This document shows, in pieces, positions 1-6,270 of a stretch of DNA of 10,859 bases. Made by a program: the position numbers and the translations under genes. Below the pieces are notes generated by a model that had not been told where the DNA came from, ran no database searches, and was given only the letters and a program-made list of their open reading frames with translations. The stretch covers positions 1 to 10,859 of the forward strand of contig JBGPLH010000086.1 in assembly GCA_041486365.1 (NCBI GenBank), given 5' to 3'. How positions within the stretch are numbered: the stretch's first letter is position 1; every line of letters starts with the position of its first letter. The stretch comes from JBGPLH01 sp041486365 [NCBI: Thermodesulfobacteriota bacterium] (GTDB lineage Bacteria; JAUYMQ01).

Positions 1-783
1 CTCGAAGCTGCGCTTGGTGATCAGGGATCGCGGCGTGATCCCCTTCTTCAGATGCTCCATCACCAGCCGCCCGCACTCGAAGGCCACCTGCTCCTTGCGC
101 GCGTCGATGGCGGGGATGCCGTTCCAGCCCATGGGCGAGATGCCGAGCATCTCGTAGGCCGTCGCCATCGTGTTCGCCGTGAACTGCCCGCCGCAGGCGC
201 CGGCGCCCGGGCAGGCGTGGTCCTCGATTCCCTTCAGCTCCGGCAGATCGATTCGCCCCGCGTTGTAGGCGCCCACCGCCTCGAACACGTCCTGGATCGT
301 GAGGCGCCGCCCGCCGTACTCGCCGAACATGATCGATCCGCCGTAGAGCATGAGCCCGGGGATGTCGAGACGGCCCAGCGCCATCGTCATCGCGGGGATC
401 GTCTTGTCGCAGCCCGAGATCGTGACGAGCCCGTCGAACAGATGCCCGCGCGCCACCAGCTCCACCGAGTCGGCGATCAGATCGCGGGAGACGAGCGACG
501 CCTTCATGCCCTCCGTCCCCATGGAGATGCCGTCGGTGATCGCGATGGTGTTCAGCTCGATGGGCGTGCCGCCCGCCGCGCGGATTCCCTCCTTCACGCG
601 CTCGGCCAGCTTCCGGTGGTTCCAGTTGCAGGGCATCGTCTCGATCCAGCAGTGCGCCACGCCGATCTGCGGCTTCGCGAGATCCTCGTCGGTGAACCCG
701 ACCGCCTTCATCATCGCCCGGGCGGGCGCGCGGTCGGGACCTTCCAGGAGGACGCGGCTGTTGTGGCGGGGATCCTTGGGCAT
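1..783 (-). CDS. ilvD: Dihydroxy-acid dehydratase, N-terminal part (runs off the left edge)
   Basis: Catalyses dehydration of 2,3-dihydroxy-3-methylbutanoate and its methylpentanoate homologue to the 2-keto acids, the penultimate step of valine and isoleucine synthesis, in the cytoplasm. The reverse strand reads 261 codons from the ATG at 783 to the window edge without a stop; the family is usually about 550-570 residues, so a little under half is present. The three cysteines expected to bind the [2Fe-2S] cluster are visible: C52 in PCNWNH, C125 in SGCDKTIP and C197 in GAGACGGQFTANTM. The Mg-binding region ITDGISMGTEGMK (D84) and the Lys after GCD (K127, the carbamylated one in known enzymes) are also present. 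A GAGG about nine bases upstream supports this start; I see no alternative. It lies downstream of the CSLREA gene on the same strand, separated by 123 bases containing a hairpin, so it is probably transcribed independently. Assignment is close to certain. Confidence 0.96.
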   Translation of the reverse strand, partial: MPKDPRHNSRVLLEGPDRAPARAMMKAVGFTDEDLAKPQIGVAHCWIETMPCNWNHRKLAERVKEGIRAAGGTPIELNTIAITDGISMGTEGMKASLVSRDLIADSVELVARGHLFDGLVTISGCDKTIPAMTMALGRLDIPGLMLYGGSIMFGEYGGRRLTIQDVFEAVGAYNAGRIDLPELKGIEDHACPGAGACGGQFTANTMATAYEMLGISPMGWNGIPAIDARKEQVAFECGRLVMEHLKKGITPRSLITKRSFE

Positions 784-857
784 GGGAATGAACCTCGCTC
801 GCTTTGAAGGGTGAGCCTGGATGTTAACGCAGGCGGAGGAATCGGACCAGATCACGA

Positions 858-877
858 GCGGCACCCGAAGGTGCCGC
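858..877 (-). terminator. Hairpin with UUCG tetraloop between the CSLREA gene and ilvD
   Basis: A perfect 8-bp stem (gcggcacc paired with ggtgccgc) encloses a four-base loop. Read on the minus strand the loop is C(UUCG)G, the very stable tetraloop class. It sits 30 bases past the stop of the beta-helix gene and 75 bases before ilvD. No U-tract follows on the minus strand, so it may act as a weak intrinsic terminator, an RNA 3'-end stabiliser, or a processing boundary between two co-transcribed genes. Confidence 0.5.
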
Positions 878-906
878 CGTCCGGCCCGAGGCGCGATCGC
901 GACTTC

Positions 907-3384
907 CTACCTGGGGGGCGGCAAGGTTCTCGGGAGCGCCCGAACGGTCCGGCAGGCCGAGAACTCGGAGGTGTTGCCCTGCGCGTCCGTGGCCGTGGCC
1001 GTGACGACCTGCCCCACCGGGATCGGCACGGGGACGCTCATCATGAAGCTCATGATTCCGAAGATGTTCGGACCGGTGACTACGGAGAGTGATCCCAGGT
1101 AGGTCTCGCCCTCGCCGAAGCCGCTCGGATCGCACAGGCGGCTCGAGAAGAGGTCGATCGCGTAGGTGGCGTTAGGCCGTCCCAGCACGACCCCTCGGAT
1201 CGTGGTCCCGCCGCCGGATACGAGAGCCGACGTGATCACGGGGAAGTTCTGCCGGTCGTTGGGCCCCAGGTCGAAGTCGCGGAGATCGTCCGGCGTGACG
1301 CCGTCCTCGCCCAGGTCGATCCCGAGGTCGAAGTTGAAGACGATGCTGTTGCCGCGGATGGCGTTCCGTTTCGGCGGGAATCCCGGACTCGCGGTTACGG
1401 CGAATATACCGCCGCGCTGGTTGAAGGCGATGAGGTTTCCCTCCCCGGCGCCGGTGCCTCCGATGAGGCTGTCCGAGACGTTGCCGAAGATCCGGATACC
1501 GTCCACCGCGTTCCCGAGCGCGAACAGGCCCGTCACGTCCGTTCCTATCTTGTTGCCCTGCACCCGCGTGAATCGCCCGGCGGAGAGCTGGATGCCGAAC
1601 CCGTTCGCCGAGATCAGGTTCCCGGCGCCCGGCTCGGGGCCGCCGACGAGGGTGTTCATGGCGCCCGTGGTGATCACGACGCCTGCCTGGTTGTTCCCCA
1701 AGGCCATGGCGCCCGTGGCGTCCGTGCCGATGAAGTTCCCCTGCACGCGGTTGCCGGACCCCTGCTGGATCCAGACGCCCGGTTTGTCGTTCCCCGAGAT
1801 CACGTTGCCCTCGCCCTCCTGAGAGCCGCCGATCAGGTTGTCATTCCCCGTGACGTGAACACCCGTGTCATGATTGCCGAAATCGATCGAGCCCGTGGCG
1901 TCGGTCCCGATCAGGTTCCCCTGGACCATGTTGGCGTTCCCGCCGATCCGCACGCCGCCGAAGGACCCACCGTTGTCCGAGATGACGTTCCCCTCGCCCG
2001 GGGCCGCCCCCCCGAGCAGGTTGTGGTTCCCGAAAAGGACGACGCCCCCGCCCAGGAAATGAGCGTTGCCCAGCGGCGTAAGACCCGTCACGTCGACGCC
2101 GATCAGGTTTCCCTGGATCCGGTTGTCGTCGCTGTCCACCTGGAGGCCGAGCTCGCCACAGCCCGAGATGAGGTTTCCCTCGCCGGGATTCGGGCCTCCG
2201 ATGACGTTTCCCCCGCCGAAGTGAGAAAAGATCCCTCCGCTGATGGCGGACGCAAGGGCGGCAGTCCCCGTCCGGTCGGTGCACAGGAAGTTTCCCTGCA
2301 CCACCGCTCCGGTCCCGTCGAGGATGACCTGGTTGGAGCTCCCGGCAATCACGTTCCTCATCTCGGTCTTGGATCCCCCGATGCGCGTGTTGATCCCCTC
2401 GTCGGTTACTCCGGAGTGGGTGTTGGCGAGGGAGGAAAGACCGCTGACGTCGGTTCCGATCAAGTTCCCCTGGATCACCGTTCCTTCGCTTCCAGGGTAG
2501 ATGTCCACGCCGTCGGTGTTGCCGGAAATGAGGTTTTCCACGCCGTCCTCCGCGCCGCCGATCCGGGTCCCGGAGGCCTCGAAGACCTCCACGCCGTGGC
2601 CATTCGTGAAGGGCTCCGTTCCCGAGACATCGGTTCCGATCAGGTTTCCCTCGATGCGGTTGCCCGTCGCGCCGGCTCCCTCGAGGCGTATGCCGAAACC
2701 GTGGTTCCCGGAGATGAGATTGCGCATCACCGGCTGGGAGGCGCCGATCCGGTTGTCGGAGGAATCCTGGATCAGGATCCCGCCGAGCGTGCCGCCGGTG
2801 TCGGGATCGCCCGAGTGGCTGCCGCCGAGGGAGCACCCATGGATCAGGTTGCTCCCGGCCCCCTCGATCAGGATCGCGTGGCCCCCAATGCAGATGTCCA
2901 TGGGACAAAAGTTAAGCGGGAAGCCGTGGATGATCAGGCCCGTCACCTGGCTGTCCCCCGCCATGAGCGTGAGCCCGTCGGCGTTGATCGCGTGGCGGCC
3001 GTCCAGATCGATGAGCCGCAGGGCGTTGTCGGTGAACGGCGCGGAGTTCGCGTGAGCGCCCGGCTGGGTGAAGCCGTCGATCACGACGGGATCGGTAATG
3101 TAGGGGAGCGGAGCCGGTCCCGGCGTCAGGGTGTGCAGACCGGCACCGGGAATCGCGAAAGCGATGGTGTCCTTGCCGGCCAGCGTGTTGGCGGCGTTGA
3201 TCGCCTCCCGCAGGCTGCAATGGTTGGCGTTGCAGACGCCGTCGTCGACGTCATCGTCCGTGTTGACGGTGAAGGTGGCGACCAGCGCCGCGGGGGCTTC
3301 GGATGCCAGGGTGAAGAGAAGGGAGAAGATCAGCGATGCAATGGTGGACGACAGGCTGGGGGATCGGGCGGTTCGCGCTTCCAT
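907..3384 (-). CDS. Exported CSLREA-domain parallel beta-helix repeat protein
   Basis: Predicted secreted or surface protein of 825 residues; molecular role unknown. Residues 1-32 look like a signal peptide: a basic start, a hydrophobic core at about 14-27, and an EAPA cleavage-like site. A CSLREA domain follows (VNTDDDVDDGVC, then HCSLREAINAAN at about 39-66), a module known just after the signal peptide of large exported proteins in scattered bacteria. Residues about 140-690 form a right-handed beta-helix with repeats of the type QGN-LIGTD-x-TG, NxIGG, GEGNLISGN. The C-terminal domain ends in VTATATDAQGNTSEFS, a typical ending of such proteins. I see no LPXTG, transmembrane or clear sorting tail. 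The ATG at 3384 follows a purine-rich GGAGGGAGG. Such folds often bind or cleave polysaccharides, but no catalytic residues can be identified, so an enzymatic role is not claimed. Confidence 0.88.
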   Translation of the reverse strand: MEARTARSPSLSSTIASLIFSLLFTLASEAPAALVATFTVNTDDDVDDGVCNANHCSLREAINAANTLAGKDTIAFAIPGAGLHTLTPGPAPLPYITDPVVIDGFTQPGAHANSAPFTDNALRLIDLDGRHAINADGLTLMAGDSQVTGLIIHGFPLNFCPMDICIGGHAILIEGAGSNLIHGCSLGGSHSGDPDTGGTLGGILIQDSSDNRIGASQPVMRNLISGNHGFGIRLEGAGATGNRIEGNLIGTDVSGTEPFTNGHGVEVFEASGTRIGGAEDGVENLISGNTDGVDIYPGSEGTVIQGNLIGTDVSGLSSLANTHSGVTDEGINTRIGGSKTEMRNVIAGSSNQVILDGTGAVVQGNFLCTDRTGTAALASAISGGIFSHFGGGNVIGGPNPGEGNLISGCGELGLQVDSDDNRIQGNLIGVDVTGLTPLGNAHFLGGGVVLFGNHNLLGGAAPGEGNVISDNGGSFGGVRIGGNANMVQGNLIGTDATGSIDFGNHDTGVHVTGNDNLIGGSQEGEGNVISGNDKPGVWIQQGSGNRVQGNFIGTDATGAMALGNNQAGVVITTGAMNTLVGGPEPGAGNLISANGFGIQLSAGRFTRVQGNKIGTDVTGLFALGNAVDGIRIFGNVSDSLIGGTGAGEGNLIAFNQRGGIFAVTASPGFPPKRNAIRGNSIVFNFDLGIDLGEDGVTPDDLRDFDLGPNDRQNFPVITSALVSGGGTTIRGVVLGRPNATYAIDLFSSRLCDPSGFGEGETYLGSLSVVTGPNIFGIMSFMMSVPVPIPVGQVVTATATDAQGNTSEFSACRTVRALPRTLPPPR
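1354..2649 (-). repeat. Eight in-frame tandem beta-helix repeats of about 60 codons
   Basis: Inside the CSLREA gene the motif GN-(L/F/K)-(I/L)-GTD recurs with its Gly at residues 246, 306, 364, 425, 489, 549 and 610, and a degenerate copy (GNSIVFN) at 678. The steps are 60, 58, 61, 64, 60, 61 and 68 residues. Each unit also holds an NxIGG turn and a GEGN(L/V)IS-x-N rung. At DNA level this appears on the plus strand as near-identical stretches such as ccgatcaggttcccctgg about every 180-190 bases. Copies are diverged enough to look old, but the conserved cores could still support slippage or recombination. Confidence 0.85.
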
Positions 3385-3569
3385 GCCTCCCTCCGGGTAG
3401 TCCGTGAGAGCGCGTGTGCGCGATTCCCCCCATTCGCGTCCGCGCGCAGAGGTGGCTGGCTCGATCTAGTCTCATGCTCGCTGCAGCGCCGACTCTGTCA
3501 CAGGGGATGGGGACGGGGCAATTGAAAAGGGGGACCTGGTGGGCACTCGAGCATCGAATCGCGGGCAGC

Positions 3570-3621
3570 AAAAAACCACCGGTTGGGTCCCGTCGGGGGC
3601 GAAGGGGTGTGTCCGGTGGTT
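3570..3621 (-). terminator. Intrinsic terminator on the minus strand
   Basis: A perfect 9-bp stem, aaccaccgg with ccggtggtt, has a 30-base GC-rich loop that can fold further (ccc/ggg). On the minus strand its 3' side reads CCGGTGGTTTTTTGC, giving six U's directly at the stem base. This is the clearest U-tract terminator in the window, yet no convincing protein gene lies upstream on that strand before the divergent hydrolase start. That mismatch is the main argument for a minus-strand RNA here. Confidence 0.55.
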
Positions 3622-3715
3622 CTCTGCCCCTCCTCGAGAGGAGGGCCGGCGGATGGGTGCTTCCTGGGAGTGCCGCCGTTATGTTTGGTTCCGCGCGTTT
3701 GGGGTCGCCGGAACC
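3570..3715 (-). ncRNA. Candidate structured RNA: four consecutive stem-loops ending in a U-tract
   Basis: Reading 5' to 3' on the minus strand, four inverted repeats tile the segment almost end to end. Hairpin 1 pairs 3709-3715 with 3687-3693 (7 bp) and, past a one-base bulge, 3706-3708 with 3695-3697. Hairpin 2 pairs 3673-3678 with 3647-3652 (6 bp). Hairpin 3 pairs 3639-3645 with 3628-3634 (7 bp, four-base loop). Hairpin 4 pairs 3613-3621 with 3574-3582 (9 bp) and runs into six U's. Only the minus strand has the U-tract, which sets the orientation. No promoter was identified with confidence, so the 5' end is open. It could be a free-standing small RNA, an attenuator-like leader of the beta-helix gene 186 bases further on, or a degenerate mobile repeat. 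Family unknown. Confidence 0.4.
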
Positions 3716-3901
3716 GTGGGCTCACAAGGAGCCAATGGAGATGGATAGGTAGGTGTAAGAACCTCCAAAAAATAGTCGTCCTACTGGTTAAGTGGCGTCC
3801 TGGGCGCTGTGGTGGCAAAAAAACTTGAAAAAATTGAGTGCCCGGCTCAAGCCCCTGAAATTCGTCGGAAAACCGGGCTTTCGGCGGGGGGCCCGCTCTG
3901 G

Positions 3902-3928
3902 TAGGTTGTGCCCCGCGAGGAGCCCGTG
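3902..3928 (+). promoter_or_regulatory. Possible -10 element and ribosome site that decide the hydrolase start
   Basis: TAGGTT at 3902-3907 could serve as a -10 element, although no good -35 is visible. GAGGAG at 3917-3922 sits three bases before a GTG at 3926. If both are used, translation begins at 3926 rather than at the GTG at 3908, which has no ribosome site. The -10 call is weak; the GAGGAG is clearly present. Confidence 0.25.
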
Positions 3929-4894
3929 CCCGATATCCCAGGCCTGAAACTGGACACGGCCGGCCCCAGGGGGCCGCGGTCGACCCGACCGCCCACCATT
4001 CGCCCCCTCCGGGTGCTCGCCGGCGCCTTCGTGGGGTCGGCCCTGCTCCTCACCCTCGGAGCCCGCGTCATGGACCGCCACTTCATCTTCTTCCCCGAAC
4101 GCTTGATCGAGGCGACACCCGAGGCGATGGGGCTCCCCTTCGAGGACGTGATCTTCACTGCGGCCGACAGCGTGAAGCTGCACGGCTGGTTCATCCCGGC
4201 CCCGCGCACGCAGACCCCCACGGGCGCCCGCCCCTTCACCTTCATCATGTTCCACGGCAACGCCGGGAACATCAGCCACCGCATCGACTGGGCAAAGCTC
4301 TACCGCGACCGGCTCGGCGTGAACGTGTTCCTCTTCGACTACCGCGGCTACGGCAGGAGCGAGGGGCAGCCCACCGAGAAGGGGACCTATCTCGACGGTG
4401 ACGCGGCGGTGGCGGCAATGCTCGCGCGGCCCGACGTCGATCCGGCGCGCATCGTGCTCGCGGGCCACTCGCTCGGCGCGGGCGTCGCGACGGAAACCGC
4501 GCTACGCCACCCGCCGGCGGGGCTCGTGCTCGAGAGCCCCTTCACCTCCGTCGCCGACATGGCGAAGCAGGCGATCCCCTTCCTTCCCGTCGGCCTCTTC
4601 CTCACGACGCGCTACGAGACGGAAAGGAAGATCGCGAAGGTGGGCTGCCCGGTGCTCGTGATCCACGGCGACCAGGACGAGGTGATCCCCTTCGAGCAAG
4701 GCATCAAGGTGTACGAGGCCGCGCCGCGGCCGAAGACCTTCTTCCGCCTGCACGGCGCCATGCACAACGACACGTATCTGGCGGGCGGCGAGCCCTACGT
4801 GCAGGCCTACGTGCGATTCCTCGCGTCTCTGGAGGCGAAGCTTCCCCGCGGCGCCCCACCCTCCGGCGGGCAGGTGCCGGTGGGATCGACGTGA
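3908..4894 (+). CDS. Membrane-anchored alpha/beta hydrolase, Bem46/ABHD13-like
   Basis: Serine hydrolase of unknown substrate (esterase, thioesterase or acyltransferase type). In numbering from the GTG at 3908 (328 residues), a hydrophobic segment at about 36-51 should anchor it, followed by the typical FFPERLIEATPEAMGLPFED linker. The catalytic domain carries the HGNAGN oxyanion loop (116-121), the nucleophile elbow GHSLG (S188), DYRGYGRSEG (144-153), the acid D257 in HGDQDEVIP and H286 in GAMHND. The triad is therefore complete and the length is normal for the family. The likelier start is the GTG at 3926, six codons in, which has GAGGAG upstream; the N-terminal 30 residues are Pro/Arg-rich and unconserved either way. 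Its stop overlaps the next gene's start by four bases (GTGA), so the two are translationally coupled. The active site probably faces the periplasm. Confidence 0.9.
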   Translation: MPREEPVPDIPGLKLDTAGPRGPRSTRPPTIRPLRVLAGAFVGSALLLTLGARVMDRHFIFFPERLIEATPEAMGLPFEDVIFTAADSVKLHGWFIPAPRTQTPTGARPFTFIMFHGNAGNISHRIDWAKLYRDRLGVNVFLFDYRGYGRSEGQPTEKGTYLDGDAAVAAMLARPDVDPARIVLAGHSLGAGVATETALRHPPAGLVLESPFTSVADMAKQAIPFLPVGLFLTTRYETERKIAKVGCPVLVIHGDQDEVIPFEQGIKVYEAAPRPKTFFRLHGAMHNDTYLAGGEPYVQAYVRFLASLEAKLPRGAPPSGGQVPVGST

Positions 4895-6234
4895 GGGAGC
4901 GCGCGGGCCTGGTACGACGCCCGGGTTCGATGGGGAAGGCGCGCCTCCGGCGAGCCGGTGTGCCGTGGACGATCGCGTTCGAAACCCGGCTCGGCAGGAG
5001 CCTCGCCCTCCCCCTGTTCATCCTCATCTGTCTGCTGTTGGCCACTCCCTTCGATCCGGGTTCGACACTCGCCGCCCGCCCCGCAAAGACGGCGAAGCGC
5101 GCGCCCGCGGCGACCTCCGGCGCCAAGTGGCCCTTCCCGCCCAGCAACCTGGACCCCCGGGCGCTCGCCTCGGTCCGGCAACGCCAGGCGGCGCGCTGGC
5201 TCAACAGCCGCCCGCTCTTCGCCGTCGCCACGGACCCGCGGGGGAACCCGGGACTGGTGAGCATCGACCCCTCGCTCGAGGGCAAGCTCGTCCTCCTGTG
5301 CTTCTGGGATTACACCAACGCGCACTCGCTGCGGCTGCTGCCCTGGCTTTCCGGCTGGAATAAGCGGTACGCCGGGGACGGCCTGGTGATCGTTGGCGTG
5401 CACGCGCCGGGCTTCGCCTTCGCCGCCGATCCCGCGAACGTCGCGGCGGGCGTGAAGCGGCTCGGCGTCCGCACCCCGGTGGTGATCGATTCAGATTTTC
5501 TCGTGTGGCGCGCCTTCCAGAACCGCTTCTGGCCCCGCACGATCCTCGTTCTCCCCGGCGGGCGCGTGGGGTTCGATCACGTGGGCGAGACGGGGACCGA
5601 GGCGATGGAGGTCGGGATTCGCACGGCGCTGGGCGAGCTGAAGGGAAAACGGTACGACGTGTCGTTGCTCCCGCCCCCCGGCCCCGATCGCGCGGACACC
5701 GTTTGCCGGAAGGCCGCACCCGACACGTTCTGCGACGCGCGACGGGGCAAGCTCGGATCGCCGGGCTACCCGAAGGGCGGCGCGGCGGCGGACTTCAGGA
5801 TCCCGGCGCAGGCGGAGGTGATGCGGGAAGGGACGATCTATCCGGCCGGGCGATGGCGCGCGTCTGACCAGGCGCTGCTTCCGGACGGGAAGGGTCCCTG
5901 GGAGATGCGGCTCAAGTGGAGTGGCGTGGAAGCGAGCGTCGTCCTGACGCCGCCGCCCTCCGCCGCGAACGCGCGCCTGCGCGTGACGCTGGACGGGAAG
6001 CCCGTGCCCGCGAGCGCCCGCGGTCGCGATGTCGAGGCCGACACCTCCGGCGCGACGAGCGTCGCGCTCGACGGGCCGAGACTCTACGACCTCGTCGCCG
6101 GCGTGCCCTTCGGAGCCCACGAGATCGGCCTCGAGCCGGAGGAGGCGGGGACGGGGGTGTACGCGTTCTTTTTCGGGGGGTGCGAGAAGAGTGCGGCGCC
6201 GCTCATTTCCCGCCCCCCGTCTGCCGATCCATAA
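4891..6234 (+). CDS. DipZ-like periplasmic thioredoxin-fold protein lacking the CxxC cysteines
   Basis: Resembles the soluble C-terminal half of DipZ/CcdA-fusion thioredoxins without the membrane CcdA half. An N-terminal hydrophobic stretch (about 37-52, SLALPLFILICLLLAT) is a signal peptide or anchor, followed by an Ala/Lys/Pro linker. The thioredoxin-like domain (about 100-255) shows WLNSRPL, GKLVLLCFWDY, GLVIVGVHAPGFAFAADPANV and the VWRAFQNRFWPRTILV strand. A C-terminal beta domain (about 285-430), also found in DipZ proteins, contains LRVTLDGKPVP and RLYDLV and ends in GVYAFFFG. Where relatives have WTYxCxNC this protein has WDYTNAHS, residues 143-146 replacing CxxC, so thiol oxidoreductase activity is unlikely. 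The GTG at 4891 overlaps the hydrolase stop; the ATG at 4930 (residue 14) is an alternative start and still precedes the hydrophobic segment. Perhaps a binding or scaffold partner of the hydrolase, by inference only. Confidence 0.85.
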   Translation: MRERAGLVRRPGSMGKARLRRAGVPWTIAFETRLGRSLALPLFILICLLLATPFDPGSTLAARPAKTAKRAPAATSGAKWPFPPSNLDPRALASVRQRQAARWLNSRPLFAVATDPRGNPGLVSIDPSLEGKLVLLCFWDYTNAHSLRLLPWLSGWNKRYAGDGLVIVGVHAPGFAFAADPANVAAGVKRLGVRTPVVIDSDFLVWRAFQNRFWPRTILVLPGGRVGFDHVGETGTEAMEVGIRTALGELKGKRYDVSLLPPPGPDRADTVCRKAAPDTFCDARRGKLGSPGYPKGGAAADFRIPAQAEVMREGTIYPAGRWRASDQALLPDGKGPWEMRLKWSGVEASVVLTPPPSAANARLRVTLDGKPVPASARGRDVEADTSGATSVALDGPRLYDLVAGVPFGAHEIGLEPEEAGTGVYAFFFGGCEKSAAPLISRPPSADP

Positions 6235-6270
6235 GGACACCGGGTAGAATCAGCCCCGGAGGGGAGAGCG
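6221..6270 (+). promoter_or_regulatory. Likely promoter and ribosome site of the 2-keto-acid decarboxylase
   Basis: TAGAAT at 6245-6250 matches five of six bases of the -10 consensus; a weak -35 (CTGCCG at 6221-6226) lies 18 bases upstream. Initiation about seven bases after the -10 would give an mRNA leader of only about 14 bases that still contains the ribosome site GGAGGGGAG (6258-6266). The decarboxylase can therefore be expressed separately from the hydrolase pair, whose last stop is just upstream at 6234. Confidence 0.45.

Larger units (their letters stand above)
3385..3907. other. 523-base gene-free region between divergent genes
   Basis: This stretch separates the start of the beta-helix gene (minus) from the start of the alpha/beta hydrolase (plus). 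Open frames through it lack family-like sequence and good ribosome sites; one of 106 codons on the minus strand would need a TTG start and is Pro/Arg-rich. From 3570 to 3715 there are four adjacent stem-loops ending in a U-tract on the minus strand, listed separately. From 3767 to 3833 the composition changes, with three runs of six or seven A's (3767-3772, 3817-3823, 3828-3833), the most AT-rich DNA in the window and a likely regulatory stretch. From 3834 to 3880 there are overlapping inverted repeats: ttgag/ctcaa and gcccgg (3840-3845)/ccgggc (3873-3878). Confidence 0.6.

Noticed and set aside
52-807. Plus-strand open frame of 251 codons
   Set aside because: It is the antisense shadow of ilvD; its translation is His/Arg/Pro-rich and matches no family pattern, whereas the opposite strand carries every IlvD motif.
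1855-3525. Plus-strand open frame of 556 codons opposite the CSLREA gene
   Set aside because: Antisense shadow created by GC-rich repeats: the sequence repeats in step with the beta-helix units and shows no independent domain or signal.
3498-3818. Minus-strand open frame of 106 codons in the gene-free region
   Set aside because: It needs a TTG start without a ribosome site, runs through the intrinsic terminator and all four hairpins, and has a Pro/Arg-rich sequence unlike any family I know.
3813-3828. tggcaaaaaaacttga as a sigma-54 promoter
   Set aside because: The TTG lies one base too far from the TGGCA and the terminal C of the GC element is missing.
3828-3850. ttgag/ctcaa hairpin followed by six U's on the minus strand as a second terminator
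   Set aside because: The stem is only five base pairs, two of them A-T next to the U-tract, and nothing on that strand upstream in the window needs terminating.
3847-3870. tcaag followed by cgtcggaa as a flagellar sigma-28-type promoter
   Set aside because: Spacing and the -10 half do not fit the GCCGATA consensus, and no motility gene is nearby.
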